A stretch of 64,000 nucleotides of DNA, from assembly GCF_035514885.1 (NCBI RefSeq), contig NZ_DATJCH010000024.1, positions 310,001-374,000 of the forward strand, in the 5' to 3' direction. Below the pieces are notes generated by a model, which was given only the letters and a program-made list of their open reading frames with translations, ran no database searches and had not been told where the DNA came from. The DNA comes from Albibacterium sp035514885 (GTDB lineage: Bacteria; Bacteroidota; Bacteroidia; Sphingobacteriales; Sphingobacteriaceae). Shown here piece after piece: positions 16,198-25,772 of this stretch; the stretch's first letter is position 1; every line of letters begins with the position of its first letter. The translations under genes were made by a program, and so were the position numbers.

Positions 16198-18291
16198 TTA
16201 TCTGGAAAGATTATACCTTATTCCCAAGAATCCTCTTATTCCCTGATTAGGACCATAAACGTAGGAAGGGTCAAAGGTTAGTCCGAAAGGGTTATCAGGT
16301 GTTATCATTGCTAGGCCATTTGTATCAAGCTGAACGTTTTTATCGAACGGATCATTTGAACGGGCAATAATAAATGGGTTACCTTTGTTAGGAGTCCAGT
16401 TTAGCAAATTTTTTACACCGCCATAGATCTCAAATTCTTTTTTTAATATCTTGGTGAGTTGTATATTCTGAATGCTCCACCAAGGAGAGTATTCCTTTCT
16501 TGGATCTTGTTCGCTTAACAGAGGTAAACGCATTGGCCCATAGAGGTTGCCGGTGTAGTCAATCGTAAGTCCCAGTTTTTTAATTGTATACCCTGCATTC
16601 CATACGCCTGTGAATTTCTCAGTAAACAGCTGATTTGTTTTTATATTTTTTTCTTTGCTATATACATCCATTACTGTACCTCCAAATAATATTTCTAACC
16701 CGTTTGTAAATGCGATGTTAATATTTAAAGCGAAACCTTTTGAAACAGCATGCCCTTCCAAGTTGTCATAAATAATTTTGTTCGGATCTGCATCATAGTC
16801 AGCGATGATCTTATTTTTAAAATAAGTATAGAATGAAGTCGCATCTAAGCCAATAAAAGAATTTCCAACAAATATTTTCTTTATAAGATTAACATTTGCA
16901 TTCCAGGAAGTTTCTGGTTTGAGCTCATTGTTAAAAGTCACTTCACGCGCTCCAGTTAAAGCAGCATGATCTTCTGTGAAGACATTGGCTACCCGGTATC
17001 CATTTCCAAAGCTTAAGCGAACAACATTGTTTTTATCCGCAGAATTCCATTTGTAATTGAATCGGGGAGTCAGTATACTGCCATGAATAGAGTTATAATC
17101 GTATCTTAATCCCAATAAAATCTTATTGTTGGTATCTAATGCAATTTCATCTTGTATAAAAGTACCTGGCAGTTTCGTATGAGTAGCTTTATTTTTAGCC
17201 GGATTAACAAAACCTGCAGTAGCAGATGTATTATCATCATAATAAGTATAGCGATAAGCAAGACCAGACGTAACATCATGATTACCCATTTCTCTATTCC
17301 ATGTTAACTGGCCAAAGCCGATATATTGATCTGCCATATATGGGATATTTCCATAATAACTGTTTTGATTATGTCCGTTTGTACTGAATGAAAACACCAG
17401 GTTCTCTTTAAAGGGCAATTGATAGTTTCCGAATAGTTCCCATCTTTTTGTGTAAATGCTCTCACCATACACTTCTTCGCTACCTCTGTATTTCTTTGAC
17501 CAGTTCAACTCTCCTCCCCACCTGTCTTCATATACATATCTTGCTGCAAAGGAAAAAAGACGATCTTCTTTTCTTTTAAAGCTCCATTTATTGAAAATTG
17601 AAAAACGATTTTGCAAGGTAACGTCAGTAAAATTATCTTTATTATTATCGATTGGCTGCTGATAATTAAAATAGTTCAATCCTACTAAAGACTGTGCCTT
17701 TTCCCCTGCATTGAATTTCGCAGATAGATCTGTATTAACCTCCGCCCAACCAGTTGCAAAGATATCAACCGAGAAAAGCGGTGCGTTCAGGGGTTTCTTC
17801 GTAATGATATTAATCAATCCACCTACAGCCTCGCTTCCATATAGCATAGAAGCTGGCCCTTTTACAATCTCTACACGGTCAATAAGTGACTGAGGGATGC
17901 CGCTTAAGCCATAAACAGTAGAAAGCCCACTAATTATGGGCATCCCGTCTATAAGAATCATTGTATAGGGCCCTTCCAATCCATTGATATGAATATCGCC
18001 GGTATTACAGATATTACAATTCAAATGCGGCCGTACACCATTTATATTTTGAAGCGCCTCGAATATTGAGGGGGTAGGGTTAGCATTAAAAAAACTAGAA
18101 GTATAGACTTCAACAGGAACGGGGCTGTCAAGCTTAATTACCTCTTTCAGTGTTCCTGAGATAACTACTTCATTTAAATCACCTTTCTTTTCAGCGTCAC
18201 CTTTTCTGCCTGTTTCTTCTGATTGTGCAATAGTTTGCAGGCATGAAAATGTGATCGAACAAGTCAAAAAAAGCACTTTGATTTTTTTCAT
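16198..18291 (-). CDS. TonB-dependent outer-membrane receptor
   Basis: A 697-residue receptor starting at the ATG at 18291 (MKKIKVLFLTCSITFSCLQTIAQ signal peptide); the longer frame from 18324 adds 11 residues before it. After a short linker comes the TonB box region (NEVVISGT), the plug domain with GPYTMILIDGMPI and VEIVKGPASMLYGSEAVGGLINIITKKP, then a 22-strand-type barrel ending in an aromatic residue-rich strand (RGFLGIRYNLSR). The plug has an unusual CNIC pair (Cys92, Cys95). Ligand unknown; no CarboxypepD-like N-terminal domain, so it is not SusC type. Iron or copper complexes are guesses. Confidence 0.93.
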   Translation of the reverse strand: MKKIKVLFLTCSITFSCLQTIAQSEETGRKGDAEKKGDLNEVVISGTLKEVIKLDSPVPVEVYTSSFFNANPTPSIFEALQNINGVRPHLNCNICNTGDIHINGLEGPYTMILIDGMPIISGLSTVYGLSGIPQSLIDRVEIVKGPASMLYGSEAVGGLINIITKKPLNAPLFSVDIFATGWAEVNTDLSAKFNAGEKAQSLVGLNYFNYQQPIDNNKDNFTDVTLQNRFSIFNKWSFKRKEDRLFSFAARYVYEDRWGGELNWSKKYRGSEEVYGESIYTKRWELFGNYQLPFKENLVFSFSTNGHNQNSYYGNIPYMADQYIGFGQLTWNREMGNHDVTSGLAYRYTYYDDNTSATAGFVNPAKNKATHTKLPGTFIQDEIALDTNNKILLGLRYDYNSIHGSILTPRFNYKWNSADKNNVVRLSFGNGYRVANVFTEDHAALTGAREVTFNNELKPETSWNANVNLIKKIFVGNSFIGLDATSFYTYFKNKIIADYDADPNKIIYDNLEGHAVSKGFALNINIAFTNGLEILFGGTVMDVYSKEKNIKTNQLFTEKFTGVWNAGYTIKKLGLTIDYTGNLYGPMRLPLLSEQDPRKEYSPWWSIQNIQLTKILKKEFEIYGGVKNLLNWTPNKGNPFIIARSNDPFDKNVQLDTNGLAMITPDNPFGLTFDPSYVYGPNQGIRGFLGIRYNLSR

Positions 18292-18337
18292 AATATAGTT
18301 GTCTGATATTTTGCAAGAATGCATATGTTATGTTGTG

Positions 18338-18365
18338 CAAATATAATAAGTTAGATTCAACTAAC
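18338..18365 (-). promoter_or_regulatory. Candidate promoter and dyad upstream of the TonB receptor
   Basis: CAAATATA at 18338-18345 is TATATTTG on the minus strand, a -7 box about 47 bases before the start. Just upstream, GTTAG-N6-CTAAC (18350-18365) covers the -33 area and could be a repressor operator. Confidence 0.45.
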
Positions 18366-18510
18366 ATAATTATTTAGTATAACTTGCATCTTTAAGAAAT
18401 GTTTATCTTCAGTCATGTTTTTGAGATATCAATATTGAGATTATAAAATTTAACCTACCTTTAGGCACCGAATTTAAACCCATTATCCTCATGCATAAAG
18501 TATTATTATT

Positions 18511-20325
18511 ATGCCTCTAATTCGATATATCGATAATATGATTGTCAACGTGGCAAGTCGCGAAACAAACCCAATAGATCAAGCGCGTGTTAGAATACTT
18601 ATATACATTATATTCTCTTACATGCTTTTTACGGGGATATTAATGGTTGCATACTTCATTGACTGGAATTTCCTGCATTTGATAAGAGTATCCCTAATTT
18701 TTTCATCTGCTTTTGCTTTATTTGCTTTTATTCGGTATACCAAAGGCTGGAAACTGATCTCGCATTTTGTAGTTTTCACGGTAACCTTGTGTGTGTGGAG
18801 CAATGTATTGATCTATGTACAGGGAATTAATGTGGCTACTTTACAATACGTTTGGCTTGCGATTGCGCTAAGCTTTTATATGCATGGGTTAAAGTGGGGC
18901 TGGTTCTATTCTATAGTTAATCTGTTCCCTGTACTTGTGTTCACTTATATAGAATATAGTGAGTATAGTTATATAATCGGCAGTTTACATTCATTTTATG
19001 ATGCACGTCCTGTTAACCAGTCCGTATATCTCTTTGTACTTAGCTATGATTTTCTTGTTATTATTTTTCTTCATCATTATTTCTTTAGAACCTTTAATCG
19101 CAACATCGTTAATCTTACCCAAACAAAGAATGAGCTGAATGATTTGAATGAGAAATTAAATGAAACCTTAGTTGATGTTAGCAAGCTGTCAAATGCTAGG
19201 ATGGACTTTCTATCTACAATGTCACATGAATTGCGGACACCATTAAATGGAGTAATAGGAATTTCAAATGCTCTTTTATCTCAGAATCCAAGAGCCGATC
19301 AGAAAGAGAATCTGGCAATTCTTGGATTTTCCGCCGAGAATCTGTTGTCACTCATAAATGATATCCTTGATTTTAACAAATTAGATTTAGATAAGGTAGA
19401 ATTAGAGCATATTCCATTTAATCTTGCTACCCTTATTAGAAATAATTGTTCGAGCTTGAAAATGAAGACAGAAGAAAAAATGTTGGATTTCAATGTGTCT
19501 CTTTCTAAGGATATTGAAGATAAAATAGTTATCAGCGATCCTACACGATTAACTCAAGTGTTACTCAATCTCCTGAATAATGCTATAAAGTTTACAGAAA
19601 AAGGTTTTATAAGTCTGGAGGTCTATGTAATAAAGAAAGATAGCAATAAAATGACTGTTCGTTTTATTATAGGAGATACAGGGGTTGGTATTGAGCCAAA
19701 TAAACAAGAGCATATATTTGAGGCATTTTCTCAGGCATCATCAAGCACAAACAGAAACTATGGAGGTACAGGTTTGGGTCTCCCTATTGTTAAAAAAGTT
19801 TTAAGTATGTTTAATACCCATGTTGAACTCGTGAGTATACCCAATGAGGGCTCGAAATTTTTCTTTGATATTGAGTTCAATTATGAAATAGATAATAAAG
19901 CAACAGTTCTAAAGCCAGAAATTGAGAAAAATGGATTGAAAAATCTTAAAGTTTTGGTAGCTGAAGATAATGCGATCAATATATTGGTAATTAAAAAAAC
20001 GCTCGAACAATGGGATATTGAGCCAGAAATTGCAGAAAACGGTATCGTAGCATTGCAAAAGTTAGAAGAAACAAACTATAGCGTGATATTGATGGATTTG
20101 TATATGCCAAATATGGATGGTTACGAGGCCACAACATTAATACGGAAAATGGCCGACAAGACAAAAGCCAATACAACCATCATTGCTTTAACAGCTACGG
20201 TTAATGATAATATAATTGAGAGAGTAACCCAGGTTGGTATGAACGACTACCTATCAAAGCCATTTCATCCAGAACATTTATTTGAAAAGTTACAAAAACT
20301 ATCGTTAGAAAAGGCTTATAGCTAA
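18511..20325 (+). CDS. Hybrid sensor histidine kinase/response regulator
   Basis: A 604-residue protein. Residues about 28-195 hold some six hydrophobic helices forming a membrane sensor without a recognisable extracytoplasmic domain. A coiled linker leads to HisKA with phospho-acceptor His239 (SHELRTPLNG), then HATPase_c (NLLNNAIKFTEKG N box, GDTGVGI G1 box, GGTGLGLPIVKKVLS G2 box). A C-terminal receiver begins LKVLVAEDNAINILVI and has acceptor Asp529 (ILMDLYMPNMDG). There is no output domain and no adjacent response regulator, so the target is unknown. It may feed a separate phosphotransfer protein. Confidence 0.94.
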   Translation: MPLIRYIDNMIVNVASRETNPIDQARVRILIYIIFSYMLFTGILMVAYFIDWNFLHLIRVSLIFSSAFALFAFIRYTKGWKLISHFVVFTVTLCVWSNVLIYVQGINVATLQYVWLAIALSFYMHGLKWGWFYSIVNLFPVLVFTYIEYSEYSYIIGSLHSFYDARPVNQSVYLFVLSYDFLVIIFLHHYFFRTFNRNIVNLTQTKNELNDLNEKLNETLVDVSKLSNARMDFLSTMSHELRTPLNGVIGISNALLSQNPRADQKENLAILGFSAENLLSLINDILDFNKLDLDKVELEHIPFNLATLIRNNCSSLKMKTEEKMLDFNVSLSKDIEDKIVISDPTRLTQVLLNLLNNAIKFTEKGFISLEVYVIKKDSNKMTVRFIIGDTGVGIEPNKQEHIFEAFSQASSSTNRNYGGTGLGLPIVKKVLSMFNTHVELVSIPNEGSKFFFDIEFNYEIDNKATVLKPEIEKNGLKNLKVLVAEDNAINILVIKKTLEQWDIEPEIAENGIVALQKLEETNYSVILMDLYMPNMDGYEATTLIRKMADKTKANTTIIALTATVNDNIIERVTQVGMNDYLSKPFHPEHLFEKLQKLSLEKAYS

Positions 20326-20375
20326 CAAGGTATTAACAAATGTAGCTTTTGGAAAACAGCTAAAAACATAAACAA

Positions 20376-21746
20376 ATGCAATATACTTATTTTAAAAAAG
20401 CATTAATCTGTGCTTTAACAGTTCTTCTTTCAATTAGTGTAAGAGCTCAGGAAGCACAACTGCTTACGAATACTGCAACGGCAAATAAAAAGAATTATTG
20501 GAATAATAATTTTTCTGTTTCTAACAACTTTCTTAAAGAGTCAATCGTTCAGGACAGCACTCATATAAAGATTGTTTATTTTGGTTCTTCGGTTCCATAC
20601 GGACAAGGTGCAACAAATCTTAGGGGTTATACCAGCTTATTTTCAGATATTCTCAAGAATAGGATATCAACTAGCGGAAGTGTATGGGAAACATCCAATA
20701 TAAGTATAGGGGGAGACAATACTATAAAAGTATTAAAGAGGTATGAAGCAGATCTTTTGCCTCAAAAGGGCAAATATGTCATTTTTGCATTAGCTTTGGG
20801 TAACGAGGGGATTCATGAACAAGGACAACCGATGTTTGATCAGTTTAAAAAGAACATGAAGGTTCTGATTGATAAGGCAAGATCAGATGGTTATACTCCA
20901 ATCGTAACCAATAGCTATACCCGTAATGACTATAATGAAAAAGATTATAGCTTTATAAAAAAGATGAATCTATTGATCCATGAATGGAATGTTCCAAGCA
21001 TCAATCTACTTGGTGCAGTGGATGATCTTTCTGGTCACTGGATGGATGGATACTGGGCAGATGCGGCACATCCTAATGATGCCGGGCATGCAGAAATGTC
21101 TTATACCATTGTTCCTTCTTTGTTTGATGCTCTTGAAAGCAAGAAACCAATGCCTGAAAGCGTAAAAGGATCGTATATTAAGGCAGAAAGAAATAAGTAT
21201 ATAGCATTTACTCCTGAAAATGTTGTGCATCCATTTACAACCTCCATCAGTTTTAAAACAAAAGGTCAGGGAACATTATTGGAGATTGATGATGTCACAG
21301 AAGCAGGTAAGGTGTCCATTAATAACGATGGTCACCTTGTTTATTCATCAGCGAAATTGGGTGTTATTATCGGGGCTACTAAGGTTAATGATAACAAATG
21401 GCATAAGTTAACCCTTACTCATTATTATGCCAAAGGCGTTACCATGCTCTATGCTGATAGTACTCTGCAAGGAACATTAGAAGAGAAGCTTGTAACAACC
21501 GGCGTTAAGATCGGGGGAGCCAACATTCCCCAAAAGCTGCCTTATAAAAACTGGCTGTTCTATCGTTCAGCTATGAACGCAGAAGAAGTTGCTTATCTAG
21601 CAAAAGATTCCTTATTAAAATCAAGCCTTGAATTATATGCACCATTGGATGGAAAGAAAGTAAGTGTTTCAGATCCACTGGTTAATCTAGCACAAAGCAT
21701 GAATACCATTAGAGAAATCAACAGCATGGATTCTGCTTCGAATTAA
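20376..21746 (+). CDS. Secreted SGNH/GDSL-type hydrolase with C-terminal LamG-like domain
   Basis: A 456-residue exported protein; residues 1-25 are a signal peptide ending in VRAQ. An SGNH hydrolase domain spans about 60-255: block I FGSSVPYGQG (nucleophile probably Ser72, with GSS replacing GDS), block II IGGDNT (Gly), block III LGNEG (Asn143), block V DAAHPNDAGH (Asp229, His232). Residues about 275-450 look like a concanavalin/LamG sandwich (KWHKLTLTHYY, TMLYADSTLQGTL), a carbohydrate-binding type. It is probably an esterase acting on acetylated sugars or polysaccharide. It converges on a carboxylesterase gene 10 bases away. Confidence 0.85.
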   Translation: MQYTYFKKALICALTVLLSISVRAQEAQLLTNTATANKKNYWNNNFSVSNNFLKESIVQDSTHIKIVYFGSSVPYGQGATNLRGYTSLFSDILKNRISTSGSVWETSNISIGGDNTIKVLKRYEADLLPQKGKYVIFALALGNEGIHEQGQPMFDQFKKNMKVLIDKARSDGYTPIVTNSYTRNDYNEKDYSFIKKMNLLIHEWNVPSINLLGAVDDLSGHWMDGYWADAAHPNDAGHAEMSYTIVPSLFDALESKKPMPESVKGSYIKAERNKYIAFTPENVVHPFTTSISFKTKGQGTLLEIDDVTEAGKVSINNDGHLVYSSAKLGVIIGATKVNDNKWHKLTLTHYYAKGVTMLYADSTLQGTLEEKLVTTGVKIGGANIPQKLPYKNWLFYRSAMNAEEVAYLAKDSLLKSSLELYAPLDGKKVSVSDPLVNLAQSMNTIREINSMDSASN

Positions 21747-21756
21747 AATAGCCTTA

Positions 21757-23310
21757 TTATTCTATTCTCGACAAGAGAAAGTCTAAACCTTCTTTACCAG
21801 GAAGTTCTCCAACCATAGAGTGCTCGTTAAAAATCATAACGATACCATCTTTTGCTTTATAAGCTGGCCAAAGTGGAAGCCATTCACCATTAGGATTACC
21901 AGTTTTAGCAAAGTTTGCCCAATAAGAAGACATCAGTTCTGCCAGTTCATAGTCTGCAGGCTGTAAAGGCCGATTCAAAAATTTAAGTGTATTTAACACA
22001 TAGGGGACTTCTGCTGTATGAAAAGCACCGTATTTTTCAAAAGCAGGAGTGGCAGGCACTTTTCTTTCAAAATAATAAAGATAAATCGGATTCTTTGCCT
22101 GACTGCTTTGTATAGCGCCCCATTTATAACCAGATAAAGCGAATGTCTGATCGCGACTGATTTTAATATCTGAGACTCCCGCTTCTTCATCTGAATTAGC
22201 CGGATAATGTTTTAAAAATTCCGCAGCGTCTGCACCATATTGATCTTGAGCTCTTTCAATAAAATCTTCCTTCTTCATCACCCCAGATGCAAAAGAATCA
22301 TCTGCATTCCAACCTGTGATTACGGGAACTTGATTTTGCTTCCCTTCAGCAAATATTTTCGATATAGGCTCTGGCAATACATAACCATCTTCTATCACCG
22401 AGAAACGGCCTTGAAGTTTTTGTACCGCTTCTGCCGGCATCTCTCGTAATTGTTTTAGTGTAAGAGAATTTGCGTCTGTCAGCTTCTTGCCTTGCTCTTC
22501 AGCACTTTTTAATGCCTGCAGATTGCTTACTAAAAATGATCCGCTTTCTGAGATAGCTTTGGCAAATAAACCTTTTGCCAGAGGCGATGCAACCAAAGCA
22601 TTAACACTCATAGAACCAGCAGATTGTCCGGCAATAGTTACATTGCTCGGATCTCCACCAAAGGCTTCAATATTTTGCTTTATCCACTTTAACGCTGCAA
22701 TTTGATCAAGTAAGCCATAATTGCCGGACGCATGATTCGGCGACTCAGCTGTTAGTTCGGGATGCGCCAGGAACCCAAGAATACCTACTCGGTAATTGAT
22801 GGAAACAAAAATTACGCCTTTCTTAGCCATCTCTTCTCCATCGTAAATTGGTACTCCGCTACCACCGCTTGAAAAACCGCCACCATAAATCCAAACCAAT
22901 ACCGGCCGCTTATCTTGCTTTGTTTTCGCATTGGTCCATATATTCAGATACAAGCAGTCTTCATCAATCGGTGTTTCGGGAATTAGAAACTCCGGGGTAT
23001 AAACGCCAAACGGAACAGGCTTGCCTTGGATAGGACTTGCACCAAACTTATCTGCTACCATAATGCCCTGCCAAGATTTTGCAGGCTGAGGTGCTTTCCA
23101 TCGAAGATCCCCAATTGGCGCCGCTGCATAGGGGATTCCTTTAAAAGAGAGAACATCGCCCGTATCGTTTTTAATACCTGAAACTAAGCCGGATACCGTT
23201 TGAACGAGGTCTAAGCCGTCTTGTTTAAGTTTTATTAAAGTAAAAGCAGAGCTTAAAATAAGGATACTTACAATCGCAATTTTAAATATAATCGATTTAG
23301 GTTTTTTCAT
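21757..23310 (-). CDS. Type-B carboxylesterase (para-nitrobenzyl esterase/cholinesterase family)
   Basis: A 517-residue alpha/beta hydrolase with an N-terminal hydrophobic segment (about 8-24), probably a signal peptide or anchor. Family marks: FKGIPYAAAPIGDLRWKAP, EDCLYLNIW, oxyanion loop YGGGFSSGG (142-150), nucleophile elbow GQSAGS with Ser230, and GAFHTAEVPYVL with the catalytic His. It hydrolyses carboxyl esters; the physiological substrate is unknown. Convergent with the SGNH hydrolase, but the opposite strands argue against a shared operon. Confidence 0.92.
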   Translation of the reverse strand: MKKPKSIIFKIAIVSILILSSAFTLIKLKQDGLDLVQTVSGLVSGIKNDTGDVLSFKGIPYAAAPIGDLRWKAPQPAKSWQGIMVADKFGASPIQGKPVPFGVYTPEFLIPETPIDEDCLYLNIWTNAKTKQDKRPVLVWIYGGGFSSGGSGVPIYDGEEMAKKGVIFVSINYRVGILGFLAHPELTAESPNHASGNYGLLDQIAALKWIKQNIEAFGGDPSNVTIAGQSAGSMSVNALVASPLAKGLFAKAISESGSFLVSNLQALKSAEEQGKKLTDANSLTLKQLREMPAEAVQKLQGRFSVIEDGYVLPEPISKIFAEGKQNQVPVITGWNADDSFASGVMKKEDFIERAQDQYGADAAEFLKHYPANSDEEAGVSDIKISRDQTFALSGYKWGAIQSSQAKNPIYLYYFERKVPATPAFEKYGAFHTAEVPYVLNTLKFLNRPLQPADYELAELMSSYWANFAKTGNPNGEWLPLWPAYKAKDGIVMIFNEHSMVGELPGKEGLDFLLSRIE

Positions 23311-23452
23311 AAAGGTAGAGTTTACAGCTAAAATTAATAATTATTACGGACGATTCTAACATTAGGTGTGCAAGCTTAATCTAAGATTGATAATTATTTA
23401 ATATATCAGGGAATTAATCTGCTGACCTTTGTATTGTTATTAGCATACATAC

Positions 23453-24292
23453 ATGCCAAAAAGAGAAATAGACTTAGTCGTAATCTCCGACGTTCACTTA
23501 GGCACCTATGGTTGTCACGCCAAGGAGTTAATTCGCTATCTAAAAAGCATTCAGCCAAAAAAGCTAATCCTTAACGGCGATATTATCGATATCTGGCAAT
23601 TCAGTAAATCGTATTGGCCCGATTCTCATATGAAAGTGTTGCGAAGAATTATGAAAATGGCATCTGAAGGGACGTCAGTTTACTACATTACCGGAAACCA
23701 CGATGAAATGCTCCGTAAGTTCGTAGATCTTAAGATGGGTAATTTCCGACTTGTAAATAAACTGATCCTAAACCTGAGAGGCAACAAAGCATGGTTCTTT
23801 CACGGCGATATTTTTGATGTTACCATGCAAAACTCGAAGTGGCTCGCCAAGTTAGGTGCTGTAGGCTACGATTCATTAATCCTCATCAACAGTTTTGTTA
23901 ACTGGTGTCTTACGGCTATCGGTAAAGAAAAAATGAGCTTTTCGCAACGCATCAAAAAGCAGTTTAAGAATGCCGTAAAATTCATTAATGATTTTGAAAA
24001 TACAGCAGCCGACCTGGCCATCGATAAGGGATATACATATGTAGTTTGCGGTCATATCCATCAGCCGGAAATAAGGGAAATCGAATCTGATAAGGGTAAG
24101 GTGCTTTACCTAAATTCAGGCGATTGGGTAGAAAGCCTCACTGCTTTGGAGTATCATAAAGGTCAATGGGATATCTTCAAATATAAACCAGAAGATTTTA
24201 AAAATTATCCTTCCGAAAGCGATGATATTTTGGATAATCAGAACCTTAATTCGCTTCTTGATATCAAATCTTTATTAAGCCAGATTAGTTAA
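23453..24292 (+). CDS. Metallophosphoesterase, UDP-2,3-diacylglucosamine diphosphatase (LpxH)-like
   Basis: A 279-residue calcineurin-like phosphoesterase. Metal-binding motifs: SDVHLG (Asp13, His15), NGDIIDIW (Asp43), TGNHDE, FHGDIFD and CGHIHQPEI. The WFFHGD and NSGDWVES segments are typical of the LpxH/LpxH2 group that removes UMP from UDP-diacyl-glucosamine to make lipid X in lipid A synthesis. The assignment within the superfamily is likely but not certain. No lipid A gene lies nearby. Confidence 0.8.
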   Translation: MPKREIDLVVISDVHLGTYGCHAKELIRYLKSIQPKKLILNGDIIDIWQFSKSYWPDSHMKVLRRIMKMASEGTSVYYITGNHDEMLRKFVDLKMGNFRLVNKLILNLRGNKAWFFHGDIFDVTMQNSKWLAKLGAVGYDSLILINSFVNWCLTAIGKEKMSFSQRIKKQFKNAVKFINDFENTAADLAIDKGYTYVVCGHIHQPEIREIESDKGKVLYLNSGDWVESLTALEYHKGQWDIFKYKPEDFKNYPSESDDILDNQNLNSLLDIKSLLSQIS

Positions 24293-24356
24293 AAATCCGA
24301 ATAAGAAGATAGTAGATGCTGCGAAGCGTTTTAGTAGTTTATTTAGATTTTTTAAC

Positions 24357-24386
24357 AAAAAAAAAGCCGCTCATTGCTGAGCGGCT
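24357..24386 (-). terminator. glyA terminator
   Basis: A perfect 9-bp stem (AGCCGCTCA 24365-24373, TGAGCGGCT 24378-24386) with loop TTGC, followed on the minus strand by a run of T (A tract 24357-24365 on the plus strand). Confidence 0.92.
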
Positions 24387-24404
24387 AAAAAAAAATATTT
24401 TATG

Positions 24405-25676
24405 TTATTTGTATAATGGAAAACGTTCCATCAGTTCGTTTACTTTATCATGGATTTCAGATAGTTTTTCCTCATCCTCAGGATTCATCAAAGCTTCGTC
24501 GATTAAGTTAACGATGGTTTGCATTTCGGGTTCTTTTAATCCGCGGGTGGTCACTGCAGCAGTACCTACACGGATTCCAGATGTTGTAAATGGAGACTTA
24601 TCATCAAAAGGAACCATGTTTTTATTAACCGTAATTCCAGCTTCGCCAAGAACTCTTTCAGCAACCTTTCCGTTGATGTCTTTATTGCGTAAATCGATTA
24701 GCATTAGGTGATTGTCAGTTCCTCCGGAAATGATGTTGTATCCTTTGTCAGTAAATGCTTTAGCCATAGCCTGTGCATTGGTTTTAACCTGAAGGATGTA
24801 TTCCATGTATTCGTCGCTCAAAGCTTCTGCGAAGGCAACTGCTTTTGCAGCGATGGTATGCTCTAACGGACCACCTTGTATTCCCGGGAAAACAGCCATG
24901 TCTAACAATGATGACATCATGCGTACTTCTCCTTTTGGAGTTTTTATTCCGAATGGATTTTCGAAGTCTTTTCCTAAAAGAATCAAACCACCTCTTGGTC
25001 CGCGAAGGGTTTTATGAGTAGTAGTGGTTACAATATGGCAATGAGGAAGCGGATCTTTTAATAAACCACGGGCAATCATTCCCGCAGGGTGTGAGATATC
25101 TGCTAATACTAAAGCTCCAATCTTATCGGCTACTTTGCGGATAAATTCATAATCCCAATCTCTTGAATAAGCCGATGCGCCACAAATAATTAATTTAGGT
25201 TTTTCGCGCAATGCTACTTTCTCTAATTCTTCATATTCAATTAATCCGGTATCTTTATTTACACCGTAGAAATAAGGATCGTATAATTTACCTGATGAGT
25301 TTACAGAAGAACCATGCGTTAAATGTCCACCATGTGAAAGATCAAAACCTAATATTTTGTCGCCTGGTTTTAAAACAGCTAAGAAAACAGCTGCATTTGC
25401 CTGCGCTCCAGAGTGTGGTTGTACGTTTGCCCATTCTGCGTTGAATAGTTGTTTAGCGCGTTCTATAGCGATGGTTTCAATCTCATCTACAATTTCGCAG
25501 CCACCATAATAGCGTTTTCCCGGAAGTCCTTCTGCATATTTATTCGTCAATACAGAGCCAGCCGCTTCCATAACTTGCTTGCTTACAAAGTTTTCGGAAG
25601 CAATAAGTTCTAAGCCTTCCTCTTGGCGGTCTAATTCTTCCTCAATTAGATCAAATATTAAGGTATCTCTTTTCAT
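24405..25676 (-). CDS. glyA: Serine hydroxymethyltransferase
   Basis: A 423-residue PLP enzyme that interconverts serine and glycine and makes 5,10-methylene-tetrahydrofolate in the cytosol. The PLP lysine is Lys222 in TTTTHKTLRGPRGG; other family segments are LIASENFVS, NKYAEGLPGKRYYGG and NVQPHSGAQAN. It follows scpA on the same strand with a 96-base gap that has its own -7 box, so it is probably transcribed separately. Confidence 0.98.
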   Translation of the reverse strand: MKRDTLIFDLIEEELDRQEEGLELIASENFVSKQVMEAAGSVLTNKYAEGLPGKRYYGGCEIVDEIETIAIERAKQLFNAEWANVQPHSGAQANAAVFLAVLKPGDKILGFDLSHGGHLTHGSSVNSSGKLYDPYFYGVNKDTGLIEYEELEKVALREKPKLIICGASAYSRDWDYEFIRKVADKIGALVLADISHPAGMIARGLLKDPLPHCHIVTTTTHKTLRGPRGGLILLGKDFENPFGIKTPKGEVRMMSSLLDMAVFPGIQGGPLEHTIAAKAVAFAEALSDEYMEYILQVKTNAQAMAKAFTDKGYNIISGGTDNHLMLIDLRNKDINGKVAERVLGEAGITVNKNMVPFDDKSPFTTSGIRVGTAAVTTRGLKEPEMQTIVNLIDEALMNPEDEEKLSEIHDKVNELMERFPLYK

Positions 25677-25704
25677 GTTTTTTTGATGTCATTCAGATAA
25701 ACGG

Positions 25705-25712
25705 CAAAGATA
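25705..25712 (-). promoter_or_regulatory. -7 box of glyA
   Basis: CAAAGATA on the plus strand is TATCTTTG on the minus strand, 28 bases before the glyA start, giving a leader of about 20-25 bases. The -33 partner is weak. Confidence 0.55.
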
Positions 25713-25772
25713 TTAAAAATGAATGTTTTAATCAGGATAATAATTACAAAATCATTTAAAATTCTACGTTTC

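Noticed and set aside
18421..18432. TTGAGATATCAA as another Crp/Fnr site
   Set aside because: The spacing between half-sites is four, not the six between TTGA and TCAA of the two good sites, and no -7 box lies at the right distance.
24316..24711. Plus-strand frame of 131 residues antisense to glyA
   Set aside because: It lies opposite a clearly coding gene and crosses the glyA terminator; composition is that of a shadow frame.
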